Positions 16,133 through 23,213 of a stretch of DNA of 25,644 bases are shown here, one piece after another (position 1 is the first letter of the stretch; every line of letters begins with the position of its first letter). The stretch is from UBA6186 sp050012295 (GTDB lineage Bacteria > Pseudomonadota > Gammaproteobacteria > UBA6186 > Azoamicaceae): NCBI GenBank assembly GCA_050012295.1, contig JBEKHL010000020.1, positions 1 to 25,644 on the forward strand. Reading direction: 5' to 3'. Position numbers and translations under genes: made by a program. Below the pieces are notes generated by a model. That model was not told the origin of the DNA. It saw nothing but the letters and a program-made list of their open reading frames with translations, and ran no database searches.

Positions 16133-16795
16133 ATGCAAGCCATGATCTTAGCGGCTGGTAAAGGTACCCGTATGCGGCCATTAACAGCTAATATTCCTAA
16201 AGCATTAGTAATGTTTAAAAATAAACCGTTAATTGAACATCTAATTATAAATTTAAAAAATTTTGGTATAGATCAGTTAATAATTAATTTGCATTATTTA
16301 GGAGAACAAATAAAACAAACATTAGGAAATGGTAATAAATTTGGAGTAAAAATTAAATATTCAGAAGAACCTAATTTATTAGATACTGGTGGTGGTATTG
16401 TTAAAGCAATTACTAGTGGATTACTAAATCAAGAACCATTTGTAGTTATTAGTGCAGATATTTTTACGGAGTTTAATTTTAGCGACTTATTTACCAAATT
16501 GTCTAAATTGGCGCATTTAGTGTTAGTGCCAAACCCTAGCTATCATTTAAGTGGTGATTTTAGTTTAAATAATAATGATTTACAATCGCCGCATAATAAT
16601 CCTGAATTTAATTTTACCTATGCAAATATTGGAATATTTGATCCGGATTTTTTTTTAGATCCTCCTGGTGAAGTATTTCCGTTAGGTTCATGTATTAATA
16701 GAGCTATAAAAAATCAACAAATTACTGCAGAAATTTATTCTGGGTTATGGAGAAATATTGGCACATTGGAAGAATTATATGCAGCATCACAATAA
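16133..16795 (+). CDS. murU: N-acetylmuramate alpha-1-phosphate uridylyltransferase MurU-like
   Basis: A 220-aa sugar-nucleotide transferase. The N-terminal signature MILAAGKGTRMRPLT (residues 4-18) binds the UTP. PKALVMFKNKPLIEHL follows, then LLDTGGGIVKA (~82-92), and the metal-binding aspartate of the 'GD' strand is Asp109 in VVISADIFTEF. Length and motifs fit MurU, not the longer GlmU or RmlA enzymes. Paired with AmgK it would recycle peptidoglycan MurNAc straight to UDP-MurNAc, the route that gives intrinsic fosfomycin tolerance in Pseudomonas. Its last 17 nt overlap the start of rpe. Confidence 0.85.
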   Translation: MQAMILAAGKGTRMRPLTANIPKALVMFKNKPLIEHLIINLKNFGIDQLIINLHYLGEQIKQTLGNGNKFGVKIKYSEEPNLLDTGGGIVKAITSGLLNQEPFVVISADIFTEFNFSDLFTKLSKLAHLVLVPNPSYHLSGDFSLNNNDLQSPHNNPEFNFTYANIGIFDPDFFLDPPGEVFPLGSCINRAIKNQQITAEIYSGLWRNIGTLEELYAASQ

Positions 16796-17471
16796 TAAAA
16801 AAATTATTTCTGGCTCTATATTATCAGCAAATTTTGCCAAGCTTGGGGAAGATATAGATGCTGTTTTACAAGCAGGAGTAGATTGGGTGCACTTTGATGT
16901 TATGGATAATCATTTTGTACCAAATTTAACTTTTGGGCCGATGATATGTAAATCTCTAAGAGATTATGGTATTACTGCACCCATAGACGTACATTTAATG
17001 GTTCGGCCAGTCGATCAATTAATTATAGAGTTTGCTAAAGCTGGAGCAAGCATTATTACTATACATCCAGAAAGTACGACTCAATTGTCTAGTAGTTTAC
17101 AATTAATAAAAGAACATGGTTGCCAAGCTGGTATTGCTCTTAAACCTACAACGTCAATAGAGTTAATAAATTATGTGTATAATCAATTAGATTTAATTTT
17201 AATTATGTCAGTCAATCCTGGATTTGCTGGTCAAAAATTTATTGAAGATAGTTTTGAAAAAATTGAGTTAATAACAAACATGCTTAATAAATTAGGTTGC
17301 AAGATCCCATTAAGTATTGATGGTGGGGTTAATGTCAACAATATGGTTAAGCTAGCCAAAGCAGGAATTAGCATCTTTGTTGTTGGTAGTAGTATTTTTA
17401 ATAACTTTTCTAAAGAAACAGGTTATAAAAGTATAGTTTCTAATATGTATAATTTAATACAAACAGTATAA
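16779..17471 (+). CDS. rpe: Ribulose-phosphate 3-epimerase
   Basis: A 230-aa TIM-barrel enzyme that interconverts ribulose 5-phosphate and xylulose 5-phosphate. I chose the ATG at 16779 (MQHHNNKK...) over an upstream TTG because it gives the usual length. Metal and catalytic residues are in place: His38 and Asp40 in VHFDVMDNHFVPNLTFG, His72 in IDVHLMV, and Asp181 in LSIDGGV. The phosphate loop MSVNPGFAGQKF and the glycine-rich VVGSSIF end are also present. It overlaps murU, so it belongs to the amgK-murU-rpe transcript. Confidence 0.93.
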   Translation: MQHHNNKKIISGSILSANFAKLGEDIDAVLQAGVDWVHFDVMDNHFVPNLTFGPMICKSLRDYGITAPIDVHLMVRPVDQLIIEFAKAGASIITIHPESTTQLSSSLQLIKEHGCQAGIALKPTTSIELINYVYNQLDLILIMSVNPGFAGQKFIEDSFEKIELITNMLNKLGCKIPLSIDGGVNVNNMVKLAKAGISIFVVGSSIFNNFSKETGYKSIVSNMYNLIQTV

Positions 17472-17511
17472 TTGAATTTATAAGCAATATTGGTATATTA
17501 TTAATAAATAT

Positions 17512-18270
17512 ATGGATATATATTATATACAAAAAGGAGCATCCTTAGAGCTAACTGTTGGTAATAGCGAAAACCAAGCTTGGATTTTTCAAATATTAAT
17601 AGAGTTTTTACAAGATTTAGAGAAAGTAAGCCAAAATCATTGTTTAGGGTTTGTTCCTTTAAAAATAACTCATATTTCGCAATCGCAATTCAAAGTATCT
17701 ATAGAAAGTCCTAATTTATTTGTTAGGGGTTCATTAGATTCGGTAGTTTCTTTACTTAATATTGATGAGTTTAACTCAGTTTTTTATGAAGTTAATAAAC
17801 CTAAAATTTATTATGTAGAAATAAGTATCAATACTTTAGAACTAATTGTAGAAAATGCTGAAAATCAAAATAGGCAGTTTCAACTATTTTGTGAGTGTTT
17901 ATCTAGATCAGTTGAGGAAATTAGAAAAGATACTAAGTATGTTCATAGTATTCCTTTAGAAATAATTAATATTTTGCCATCACAATTCAAAATAGTTATA
18001 AGAAGTTCTCAATTGTGTTTCGGTAGCTCTATAGCATCTTTGTTGAAAAATAAAGGATTTAACTTGTTACCTAATCCGTCTTTTTTATCAAAAGAGATAT
18101 TTTTAAATAAGTGTCCTCAACGACGTGAAATTACTTTTTTAAAAGAGATTGAATCAGAACCAGTTCAAGTTATACTAGCCTCTGTTAAACCTGAATATTA
18201 TGATCCAAAAAAACCAGAGCCTAAATCTTCGTTAAAAACTAAAATTTGGCAAAAACTAAAGCTAAGATAA
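17512..18270 (+). CDS. Unrecognised protein with two tandem homologous domains
   Basis: A 252-aa protein that I do not recognise. It contains an evident internal duplication: residues ~4-82 align with ~100-178 without large gaps. Matched pairs include LELTVGNSENQ with LELIVENAENQ, PLKITHISQSQFKVSIES with PLEIINILPSQFKIVIRS, and VSLL with ASLL. Each unit looks like a strand, a long amphipathic helix, then two or three strands, a compact alpha/beta fold. A non-repeated tail (~179-252) is Pro/Lys-rich and ends in a basic helix. There is no signal peptide or membrane segment. No clear ribosome site precedes the ATG at 17512. It converges on cheY with a 9-nt gap and follows rpe by 40 nt. Confidence 0.7.
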   Translation: MDIYYIQKGASLELTVGNSENQAWIFQILIEFLQDLEKVSQNHCLGFVPLKITHISQSQFKVSIESPNLFVRGSLDSVVSLLNIDEFNSVFYEVNKPKIYYVEISINTLELIVENAENQNRQFQLFCECLSRSVEEIRKDTKYVHSIPLEIINILPSQFKIVIRSSQLCFGSSIASLLKNKGFNLLPNPSFLSKEIFLNKCPQRREITFLKEIESEPVQVILASVKPEYYDPKKPEPKSSLKTKIWQKLKLR

Positions 18271-18279
18271 TCTATATTT

Positions 18280-18663
18280 TTATAATAATATTCTAGTTAA
18301 ATGTTTTTCTAAATCTTGTAGAGTATATGGTTTTAATAAATATTCGTTTACTCCAGCTTTAATTGCAGCGGAAATTTGAGATTGTTTTTTATTCGAAGTA
18401 ACCATTAAAATTTTAAGATCTTTTAATTTATTATTAGATCTAACAGCCATAGTTAACTCTAATCCATCCATATTAGGCATCATCCAATCTGTTATTAATA
18501 AATCAAAATTTTCTTTAAGCAATAAATCCCAAGCTATTTTACCATCAGCTGCTTGAGTAATATTAAAAAATCCTAAATTATTTAAAGATTGTAGCATTAA
18601 ATCTTGTAGTGCCGGTAGATCATCGACTATTAAAATTTTAAGATCTTTTTTATTGTCCAACAT
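18280..18663 (-). CDS. cheY: CheY-like single-domain response regulator
   Basis: A 127-aa receiver domain with no output domain. Acidic pocket Asp14/Asp15, phospho-acceptor Asp59 in LLITDWMMPNMDGLEL, switch Thr89 in MVTSNK, and Lys111 in YLLKPYT are all present. The DWxMPNMDG run is the one seen in chemotaxis CheY, which binds the flagellar switch protein FliM when phosphorylated. It is the last gene of a STAS-FliA-CheY transcript and starts 9 nt after the fliA stop; fliA-cheY adjacency is known from Pseudomonas-type flagellar clusters. Without CheA or FliM in view, a role outside motility remains possible. Confidence 0.88.
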   Translation of the reverse strand: MLDNKKDLKILIVDDLPALQDLMLQSLNNLGFFNITQAADGKIAWDLLLKENFDLLITDWMMPNMDGLELTMAVRSNNKLKDLKILMVTSNKKQSQISAAIKAGVNEYLLKPYTLQDLEKHLTRILL

Positions 18664-18672
18664 AACAAATGT

Positions 18673-19398
18673 TTATTCGCAATCAAAATCATTAATTTTA
18701 GATTTTAATTTTAACATTGCTTGGCTATGAATTTGGCTAATACGTGATTCGCTTACTCCTAAAACTTCACCAATTTCTTTTAAATTTAGTTCTTCATTAT
18801 AATATAGGGTTAGGACTAAACTTTCTTTGTGACATAATCCAGAAATTAGTGTTGCTAGATGTTCTTTAAAGTCAGTTCTTTGGATCTTTTCTAGTGGTCC
18901 TGGTAGAGGATCTCGTCCACTGTCTACTATAGCATCAACGGTAATACCCATATCCTCAAAGCCAAAGATTTTTGCTCCAATAGAATCTTGAAGTAATTGA
19001 TGATAACAATCTAAACTAATATCTAGAGCTTTTGCAATATCCCTATCTTTTGGATCTCGACCAATTTGGTTTTCTATTTTTCTTATAGCGTTAGAAATTT
19101 TCCTGGAATTTTTATGTACTGAACGCGGTACCCAATCACCTTTACGGATCTCATCTAACATAGAACCACGAATACGAATACCAGCATAAGTTTCGAAACT
19201 TGCACCTTTATATTCATCATAATTACGGTATGCTTCTAATAAACCAATCATTCCAGCTTGAATTAAGTCTTCAGATTGTACACTAGGCGGTAACCTACCC
19301 AATAGATGATGAGCAATTTTTTTTACTAAATTAGCATATTTTTGAATTACTATATGCAAAGAACCTAAATTGTCTCTAGAGTATACTAAATTGTTCAT
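18673..19398 (-). CDS. fliA: RNA polymerase sigma-28 factor FliA
   Basis: A 241-aa sigma-70 family protein with regions 2, 3 and 4 and no region 1. Region 2 at ~15-92 has LVKKIAHHLLGRLPPSVQ, DLIQAGMIGLLEA and GASFETYAGIRIRGSMLDEI followed by GDWVPRSVH, the FliA hallmark. Region 3 is at ~96-165. Region 4 at ~185-238 has LNLKEIGEVLGVSESRISQI as its DNA-binding helices. It closely resembles FliA of gammaproteobacteria. FliA transcribes late flagellar and chemotaxis genes. No flagellar structural gene or FlgM is in the window. The ATG lies 5 nt after the STAS stop, so translation is probably coupled. Confidence 0.92.
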   Translation of the reverse strand: MNNLVYSRDNLGSLHIVIQKYANLVKKIAHHLLGRLPPSVQSEDLIQAGMIGLLEAYRNYDEYKGASFETYAGIRIRGSMLDEIRKGDWVPRSVHKNSRKISNAIRKIENQIGRDPKDRDIAKALDISLDCYHQLLQDSIGAKIFGFEDMGITVDAIVDSGRDPLPGPLEKIQRTDFKEHLATLISGLCHKESLVLTLYYNEELNLKEIGEVLGVSESRISQIHSQAMLKLKSKINDFDCE

Positions 19399-19403
19399 AA
19401 ATT

Positions 19404-19709
19404 TTAATTTACTGAAAATAGTTCATCTAATTTAGTAATTATCAAAATTTTCTTAACATCGGCATTACAGTTGGTAATAGTTATATTAGCGTTATCTCCA
19501 CCAGCAAAATCTCTTAATGCTAGCAACATGCCTAATGCCGAGCTATCTAAATAATCAGATTCTTTTAAATCAATAATAAATTTACTTGGCTTAGGATCTA
19601 TTTTTTCATAAGCATTTCTAAATAATTGTAACGAACTAAAATCGAATCTTCCTTGCACAGCAATTGTTAAAGTTTTGCCATTATCAGAAGTACTAGATGT
19701 TATAGCCAT
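19404..19709 (-). CDS. STAS-domain anti-sigma factor antagonist
   Basis: A 101-aa stand-alone STAS domain similar to SpoIIAA/RsbV-type antagonists. It has the opening strand with VQGRFDFSS, FIIDLKESDYLDSSALGML with the candidate phospho-serines 56-57, and ITNCNADVKKILIITKLDELF at the end. TTGGAG lies about 12 nt before the ATG on the minus strand. Family members bind a serine kinase/anti-sigma protein; when dephosphorylated they free a sigma factor. As first gene of an operon with FliA and CheY it could act on flagellar gene control, but no partner kinase or phosphatase is visible here. Confidence 0.85.
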   Translation of the reverse strand: MAITSSTSDNGKTLTIAVQGRFDFSSLQLFRNAYEKIDPKPSKFIIDLKESDYLDSSALGMLLALRDFAGGDNANITITNCNADVKKILIITKLDELFSVN

Positions 19710-19821
19710 AGTGTATGCTCCAAAATATCAATCGCTATTACTAATAATAGACTATTTACAAGAATAATTAATAAGAATAACTAAATAAATTTATTTTAAA
19801 AAGACTTTACATGACCTCGAA

Positions 19822-20409
19822 CTATTGATCAGTACGTAAATATAAACGCTCTAATATTGGACGAATATTTTGTTCCCAAATAGCAGTAGTTATTACTCCG
19901 GAATATTTGTATTGAATTTTATTATAGCTATCTACTATAAAGAAATCTGGCAAACCAGTTGTTCCTAAATCCGCCACCAGGGTGCCTTGCTGGTCTAATA
20001 AATTGAAATTATATGGGTCACCATGTCTTTGTAGCCATTCCAAGGCCTGTTCTTGGTTGTCATTACAATTTAACCCAACAAAATTAATTTCTTTGTCTGT
20101 TAAATATTTGGCAATATTTAACAATACTTTATGCTCATGTCGGCAGGTACGGCAATTAGTAGACCAAATACTTATTAAGGTAACTTTATTTTTTAGGAAA
20201 TTTTGATTTATAAGTACTTGGAGATTGTTTAGAGTTGGTAGATTAAATTTTGGTATTTCTTCATTTATTAATATTTCGTTAGAGTCATAAAAATTTTTAT
20301 GCTTAACGTGTAATATTCTATGCGTAGCTGCTAAAACTAATGCAAATAGAATTAAACTGGCCATACATCCAATAGTTAATTTTTTAGATATGGTAGCAAA
20401 ATCAATCAT
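19822..20409 (-). CDS. Membrane-anchored thioredoxin-like (TlpA/DsbE) protein
   Basis: A 195-aa protein with an N-terminal membrane anchor (residues ~11-30) and a periplasmic TlpA/DsbE-type thioredoxin domain. EIPKFNLPTLNN is the entry strand, the redox pair is Cys86/Cys89 in ISIWSTNCRTCRHEH, and the cis-proline is Pro154 in TGLPDFFIVD. The residue just before the first Cys is Asn where thioredoxin-family proteins usually have Trp. CcmG/DsbE reduces apocytochrome c during cytochrome maturation, and TlpA relatives serve oxidase assembly; which applies cannot be told, since no ccm gene is near. It lies 112 nt upstream of the STAS gene on the same strand and is divergent from sohB. Confidence 0.82.
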   Translation of the reverse strand: MIDFATISKKLTIGCMASLILFALVLAATHRILHVKHKNFYDSNEILINEEIPKFNLPTLNNLQVLINQNFLKNKVTLISIWSTNCRTCRHEHKVLLNIAKYLTDKEINFVGLNCNDNQEQALEWLQRHGDPYNFNLLDQQGTLVADLGTTGLPDFFIVDSYNKIQYKYSGVITTAIWEQNIRPILERLYLRTDQ

Positions 20410-20507
20410 TTAGTAGTTATCGCTATATAGAATAAAGTTTATTTGTATATTTTAGCAGTAAATGTAAACTAAGTAATTTTTAAAATGTAAATTTTTAGGG
20501 GATCTTT

Positions 20508-21566
20508 GTGAGCGATTTTTTGTTTGAGTATGGGTTATTTGCAACAAAAGCTTTAACTATTGTTTTGGGAATTTTAATTACATTGGCATTTTTCGTAGCA
20601 ATAGTTTTATCCAGGAAGAAAGAAAAAGAAGAAAGTTATCTAGAAATAGAAAATATTAATGATAAATTCGAGGACTTACAAGATAATTTAGAATCCGAGA
20701 TTTTATCTAAATCAGACTATAAAAAATTACAAAAATTAAGAAAAAAAGAAAAAAAACAAGAAGAAAAGGCTAAGAAAAAGTCTAATAAACAAGATAATGT
20801 TAAATTACTAGAAGAGGAAAGACCTAGAGTATTTGTATTAAGATTTTGTGGAGATCTAACTGCTTCGCCTGTAGAGAATTTGCGAGAGGAAATTACTGCA
20901 ATTTTAATGGTCGCTAAGGAAACTGACGAAGTTTTAATATTATTAGAAAGTGGTGGTGGAATTGTGCATAATTATGGATTAGCAGCTGCCCAATTACAAA
21001 GAATTAAAGAAAAGAACATCAAGTTAGTAGCGTCAGTAGATTTAATAGCAGCAAGTGGTGGGTACATGATGGCTTGTGTTGCTAATACAATTATTGCGGC
21101 GCCTTTTGCAATAGTAGGTTCTATTGGGGTGTTAGCACAATTACCTAATTTTAATAAATTATTGCAAAAACATAATATAGATATAGAACACCATACTTCT
21201 GGAGAATATAAATCCACCTTAACTATGTTGGGGAAAAATACTGATAAAGGTAGAGATAAGTTTATTGCCGAGCTAGAAGATACTCATAAACTATTTAAAG
21301 AATTTGTTAAAAATAATCGATCACAAGTTGACTTAAAGAAAATTAGTACAGGTGAGTATTGGTATGGATTACAAGCTATGGATTTAAATTTAATTGATGG
21401 TATAAAAACTAGTGATAATTATTTAATCGAAAAATGTAAAGATCATGATGTATTCTCGGTAGAATATAAAATCCATGAATCATTAAAAGAAAAACTTAGT
21501 AACATTTTATCTAAATCTGTTCAACATGTTTTAAGCAAATTAACTTGTAAAACAGCTTTAATGTAA
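20508..21566 (+). CDS. sohB: Inner-membrane S49-family serine protease SohB
   Basis: A 352-aa protein from a GTG start with AGGGGA at 20497-20502. A membrane helix at ~13-34 is followed by a very Lys/Glu-rich coiled segment (~36-105), both typical of SohB. The S49 peptidase domain (~107-320) has the GGGIVHNYG oxyanion region, nucleophile Ser183 in LIAASGGYMMAC and general-base Lys235 in SGEYKSTLTMLG. The length agrees with E. coli SohB (about 349 aa). It is a periplasm-facing protease related to signal-peptide peptidase SppA; its substrates are unknown. It is the last core gene before the tRNA. Confidence 0.92.
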   Translation: MSDFLFEYGLFATKALTIVLGILITLAFFVAIVLSRKKEKEESYLEIENINDKFEDLQDNLESEILSKSDYKKLQKLRKKEKKQEEKAKKKSNKQDNVKLLEEERPRVFVLRFCGDLTASPVENLREEITAILMVAKETDEVLILLESGGGIVHNYGLAAAQLQRIKEKNIKLVASVDLIAASGGYMMACVANTIIAAPFAIVGSIGVLAQLPNFNKLLQKHNIDIEHHTSGEYKSTLTMLGKNTDKGRDKFIAELEDTHKLFKEFVKNNRSQVDLKKISTGEYWYGLQAMDLNLIDGIKTSDNYLIEKCKDHDVFSVEYKIHESLKEKLSNILSKSVQHVLSKLTCKTALM

Positions 21567-21583
21567 TCGTTATATCAGGTTTA

Positions 21584-21657
21584 GCTCCGGTGGCACAGTT
21601 GGATAGCGCAGTCCCCTCCTAAGGGACAGGTCAGAGGTTCAAATCCTCTCCGGGGCG
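21584..21657 (+). tRNA. tRNA-Arg (anticodon CCT)
   Basis: A full cloverleaf can be drawn. The acceptor stem GCTCCGG (21584-21590) pairs with CCGGGGC (21650-21656) with one T-G pair. The anticodon stem GTCCC/GGGAC encloses the loop CTCCTAA, giving anticodon CCT for AGG codons. The T stem AGAGG/CCTCT encloses TTCAAAT. The D stem GCAC/GCGC has one A-C mismatch. The discriminator base is G21657 and the 3' CCA is not encoded. Accessory genes begin just downstream, so the tRNA may be an integration site; no duplicated 3' end is visible in the window. Confidence 0.95.
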
Positions 21658-21691
21658 GTAATGAAATTAAGGGGTGTTTACTAATCTTGAG

Positions 21692-21726
21692 AGTCCTAAG
21701 TTTGACAAGTCCTAGTCCTAAGTTTG
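21692..21726 (+). repeat. 13-bp direct repeat downstream of tRNA-Arg
   Basis: AGTCCTAAGTTTG occurs at 21692-21704 and again at 21714-21726. Between them is a further partial AAGTCCT. The origin is unknown; it could be the remnant of an insertion-sequence end or an integrase binding region. Confidence 0.7.
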
Positions 21727-21779
21727 CCTAAAATAAAATTATAAAAAATTTCAGGAATTCTGCTCCATTAAAATCCCCC

Positions 21780-21817
21780 CGCTCGCTAACGCGAGCGACC
21801 CCCTTTACAAAAGGGGG
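21780..21817 (+). repeat. Internal double-hairpin element, same family as the window ends
   Basis: Hairpin 1 has CGCTCGC (21780-21786), loop TAAC and GCGAGCG (21791-21797). One A follows, then hairpin 2 has CCCCCTTT (21799-21806), loop ACA and AAAGGGGG (21810-21817). The right end repeat, read on the same strand, has GGCAGC-TAAC-GCTGCC followed by an ACCCTCCTTCG hairpin. The TAAC loop, the order of the hairpins and the ACCC junction are shared, while the stem bases differ on both sides together, so pairing is conserved. Confidence 0.8.
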
Positions 21818-21852
21818 TTAAAGTGGGTTGTGTTGGACAGCTATTGTTTGTT

Positions 21853-21969
21853 ATGATTTGTACACATTGTAATTGTACTATGAGTTCATTAGGAAAAGTT
21901 TCATACCAAACTTCAAATGGATATTATTGTACTAAGAAAAAATGCGTAGAAGCTGCTTGTAAATTGTAA
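21853..21969 (+). CDS. Cysteine-rich microprotein (38 aa), possible zinc ribbon
   Basis: A short ORF that begins MICTHCNCTMSSLGKVSYQT and ends CVEAACKL. Its six cysteines at residues 3, 6, 8, 26, 31 and 36 form CxxCxC, then C-x4-C-x4-C, a layout that suggests one bound zinc ion. It ends 22 nt before the nuclease gene on the same strand. No clear ribosome site precedes the ATG, so it may be expressed weakly, from another start, or be a fragment of a longer zinc-finger protein. I do not recognise a family. Confidence 0.45.
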   Translation: MICTHCNCTMSSLGKVSYQTSNGYYCTKKKCVEAACKL

Positions 21970-21991
21970 TACTTTTTATTGAGATCCATTT

Positions 21992-23068
21992 ATGAATAAA
22001 AAAGAACTTGGTATTAATGATTTGGTAGTATATAAAAACTTTCTTGAACAAACACAAAAGAAAATTAAAAATATTAGGCTTCAAACAGCTTATTCAGCTA
22101 ATAAAACTTTAATTGAATTGTATTTATGGATAGGCGAAAATATTGTAAAAAATCAAGAAAAATATGGTTGGGGTAAAAACATAGTAGAGCGATTATCTAA
22201 AGACTTAAGAAATGCTTTTGGTGGTAAAGTGGGTTTTTCACAACAAAATTTGTGGTATATGCGACAATTTTACCTAGAATATAAAGGCAAACCAGATCTC
22301 CAACGACTTGTTGGAGAAATTCCTTGGGGACAAAATTTGCTATTGATGAGTAAAGTAAAAGATGATGCAGCAAAAATGTATTATATTAACGCTATTAAGG
22401 AAAATTCTTTGAGTAGAAGCGAATTAAATTTACAGATCCAAGCAAAGAGCTATGAACGACAAACATCGCATATTAAACAACATAATTTCCACGAGGTATT
22501 GCCTCAACGTTTAGCAAAGCAAGCAGAAACTACTATGAAAGATGTTTACATGTTAGACATGCTTGGTTTAACAGAACCAGTACTAGAATCAGCCATTGAA
22601 CAACGAATGGTAGCAAAAATTAAAGATGTAATTATGGAATTAGGGCAAGGTTTTAGTTTTATTGGTAATCAATATAAAATTACAACTCCAGATACAGCAT
22701 ATTTTATAGATCTTTTATTTTTTAATAGAAAATTACAATCTTTAATTGCTATTGAAATTAAAACTACTAGATTTAAAGCAGAACACGCTGGGAAAATGAA
22801 CTTTTATCTTAATTTATTAGATGAATTTGTAAAAGAACCAAATGAAAATCCATCAATTGGTATTATTTTGTGTGGAGAACGAAGGCAATTTGACGTAGAG
22901 TATGCATTAAGAGGTATAGATAAACCTATAGGTGTAGCTGGATATGAGCTCACTCGTGAATTACCAGAAAAATTAAAAAAAGTTTTGCCAGATCCTAAAG
23001 AATTAGAAGAAAAGATCTTATTTGAATTAGGTGTTGATGAGCAAAATAATGAGACAGAAGGGCAATAG
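21992..23068 (+). CDS. DUF1016/YhcG-type PD-(D/E)XK nuclease-domain protein
   Basis: A 358-aa protein with the two-part YhcG layout. The N-terminal DUF1016 helical domain (~12-150) includes YGWGKNIVERLSKDL, FSQQNLWYMRQFY and the WGQN...LM segment. A C-terminal PD-(D/E)XK nuclease domain (~175-335) has Asp240 in YFIDLLFF and the Glu255-x-Lys257 pair in AIEIKTTRF, followed by the family's GKMNFYLNLLD and IGIILC. All catalytic residues are present. Family members are scattered in accessory regions and are linked to restriction or phage defence and mobile elements; the target is not known. Its setting downstream of a tRNA and next to toxin-antitoxin genes supports a defence or mobile-element role. 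Confidence 0.88.
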   Translation: MNKKELGINDLVVYKNFLEQTQKKIKNIRLQTAYSANKTLIELYLWIGENIVKNQEKYGWGKNIVERLSKDLRNAFGGKVGFSQQNLWYMRQFYLEYKGKPDLQRLVGEIPWGQNLLLMSKVKDDAAKMYYINAIKENSLSRSELNLQIQAKSYERQTSHIKQHNFHEVLPQRLAKQAETTMKDVYMLDMLGLTEPVLESAIEQRMVAKIKDVIMELGQGFSFIGNQYKITTPDTAYFIDLLFFNRKLQSLIAIEIKTTRFKAEHAGKMNFYLNLLDEFVKEPNENPSIGIILCGERRQFDVEYALRGIDKPIGVAGYELTRELPEKLKKVLPDPKELEEKILFELGVDEQNNETEGQ

Positions 23069-23213
23069 GTTTGGAGGATAAATCGACAGTTATTTTGACA
23101 ACCCAATGAAATTCTACCTCCCTATATGACCCCTCGCCAGGATTTGAGCGTAAAAATGGCAATACTCAACCAATGTTTTCTAGATAACTAGGCTGTTAAA
23201 GTATTTAACCTAT

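Noticed and set aside
21673..21730. Insertion-sequence end suggested by the repeated AGTCCTAAGTTTG
   Set aside because: No transposase, matching partner end or target duplication is visible; kept only as a direct repeat.
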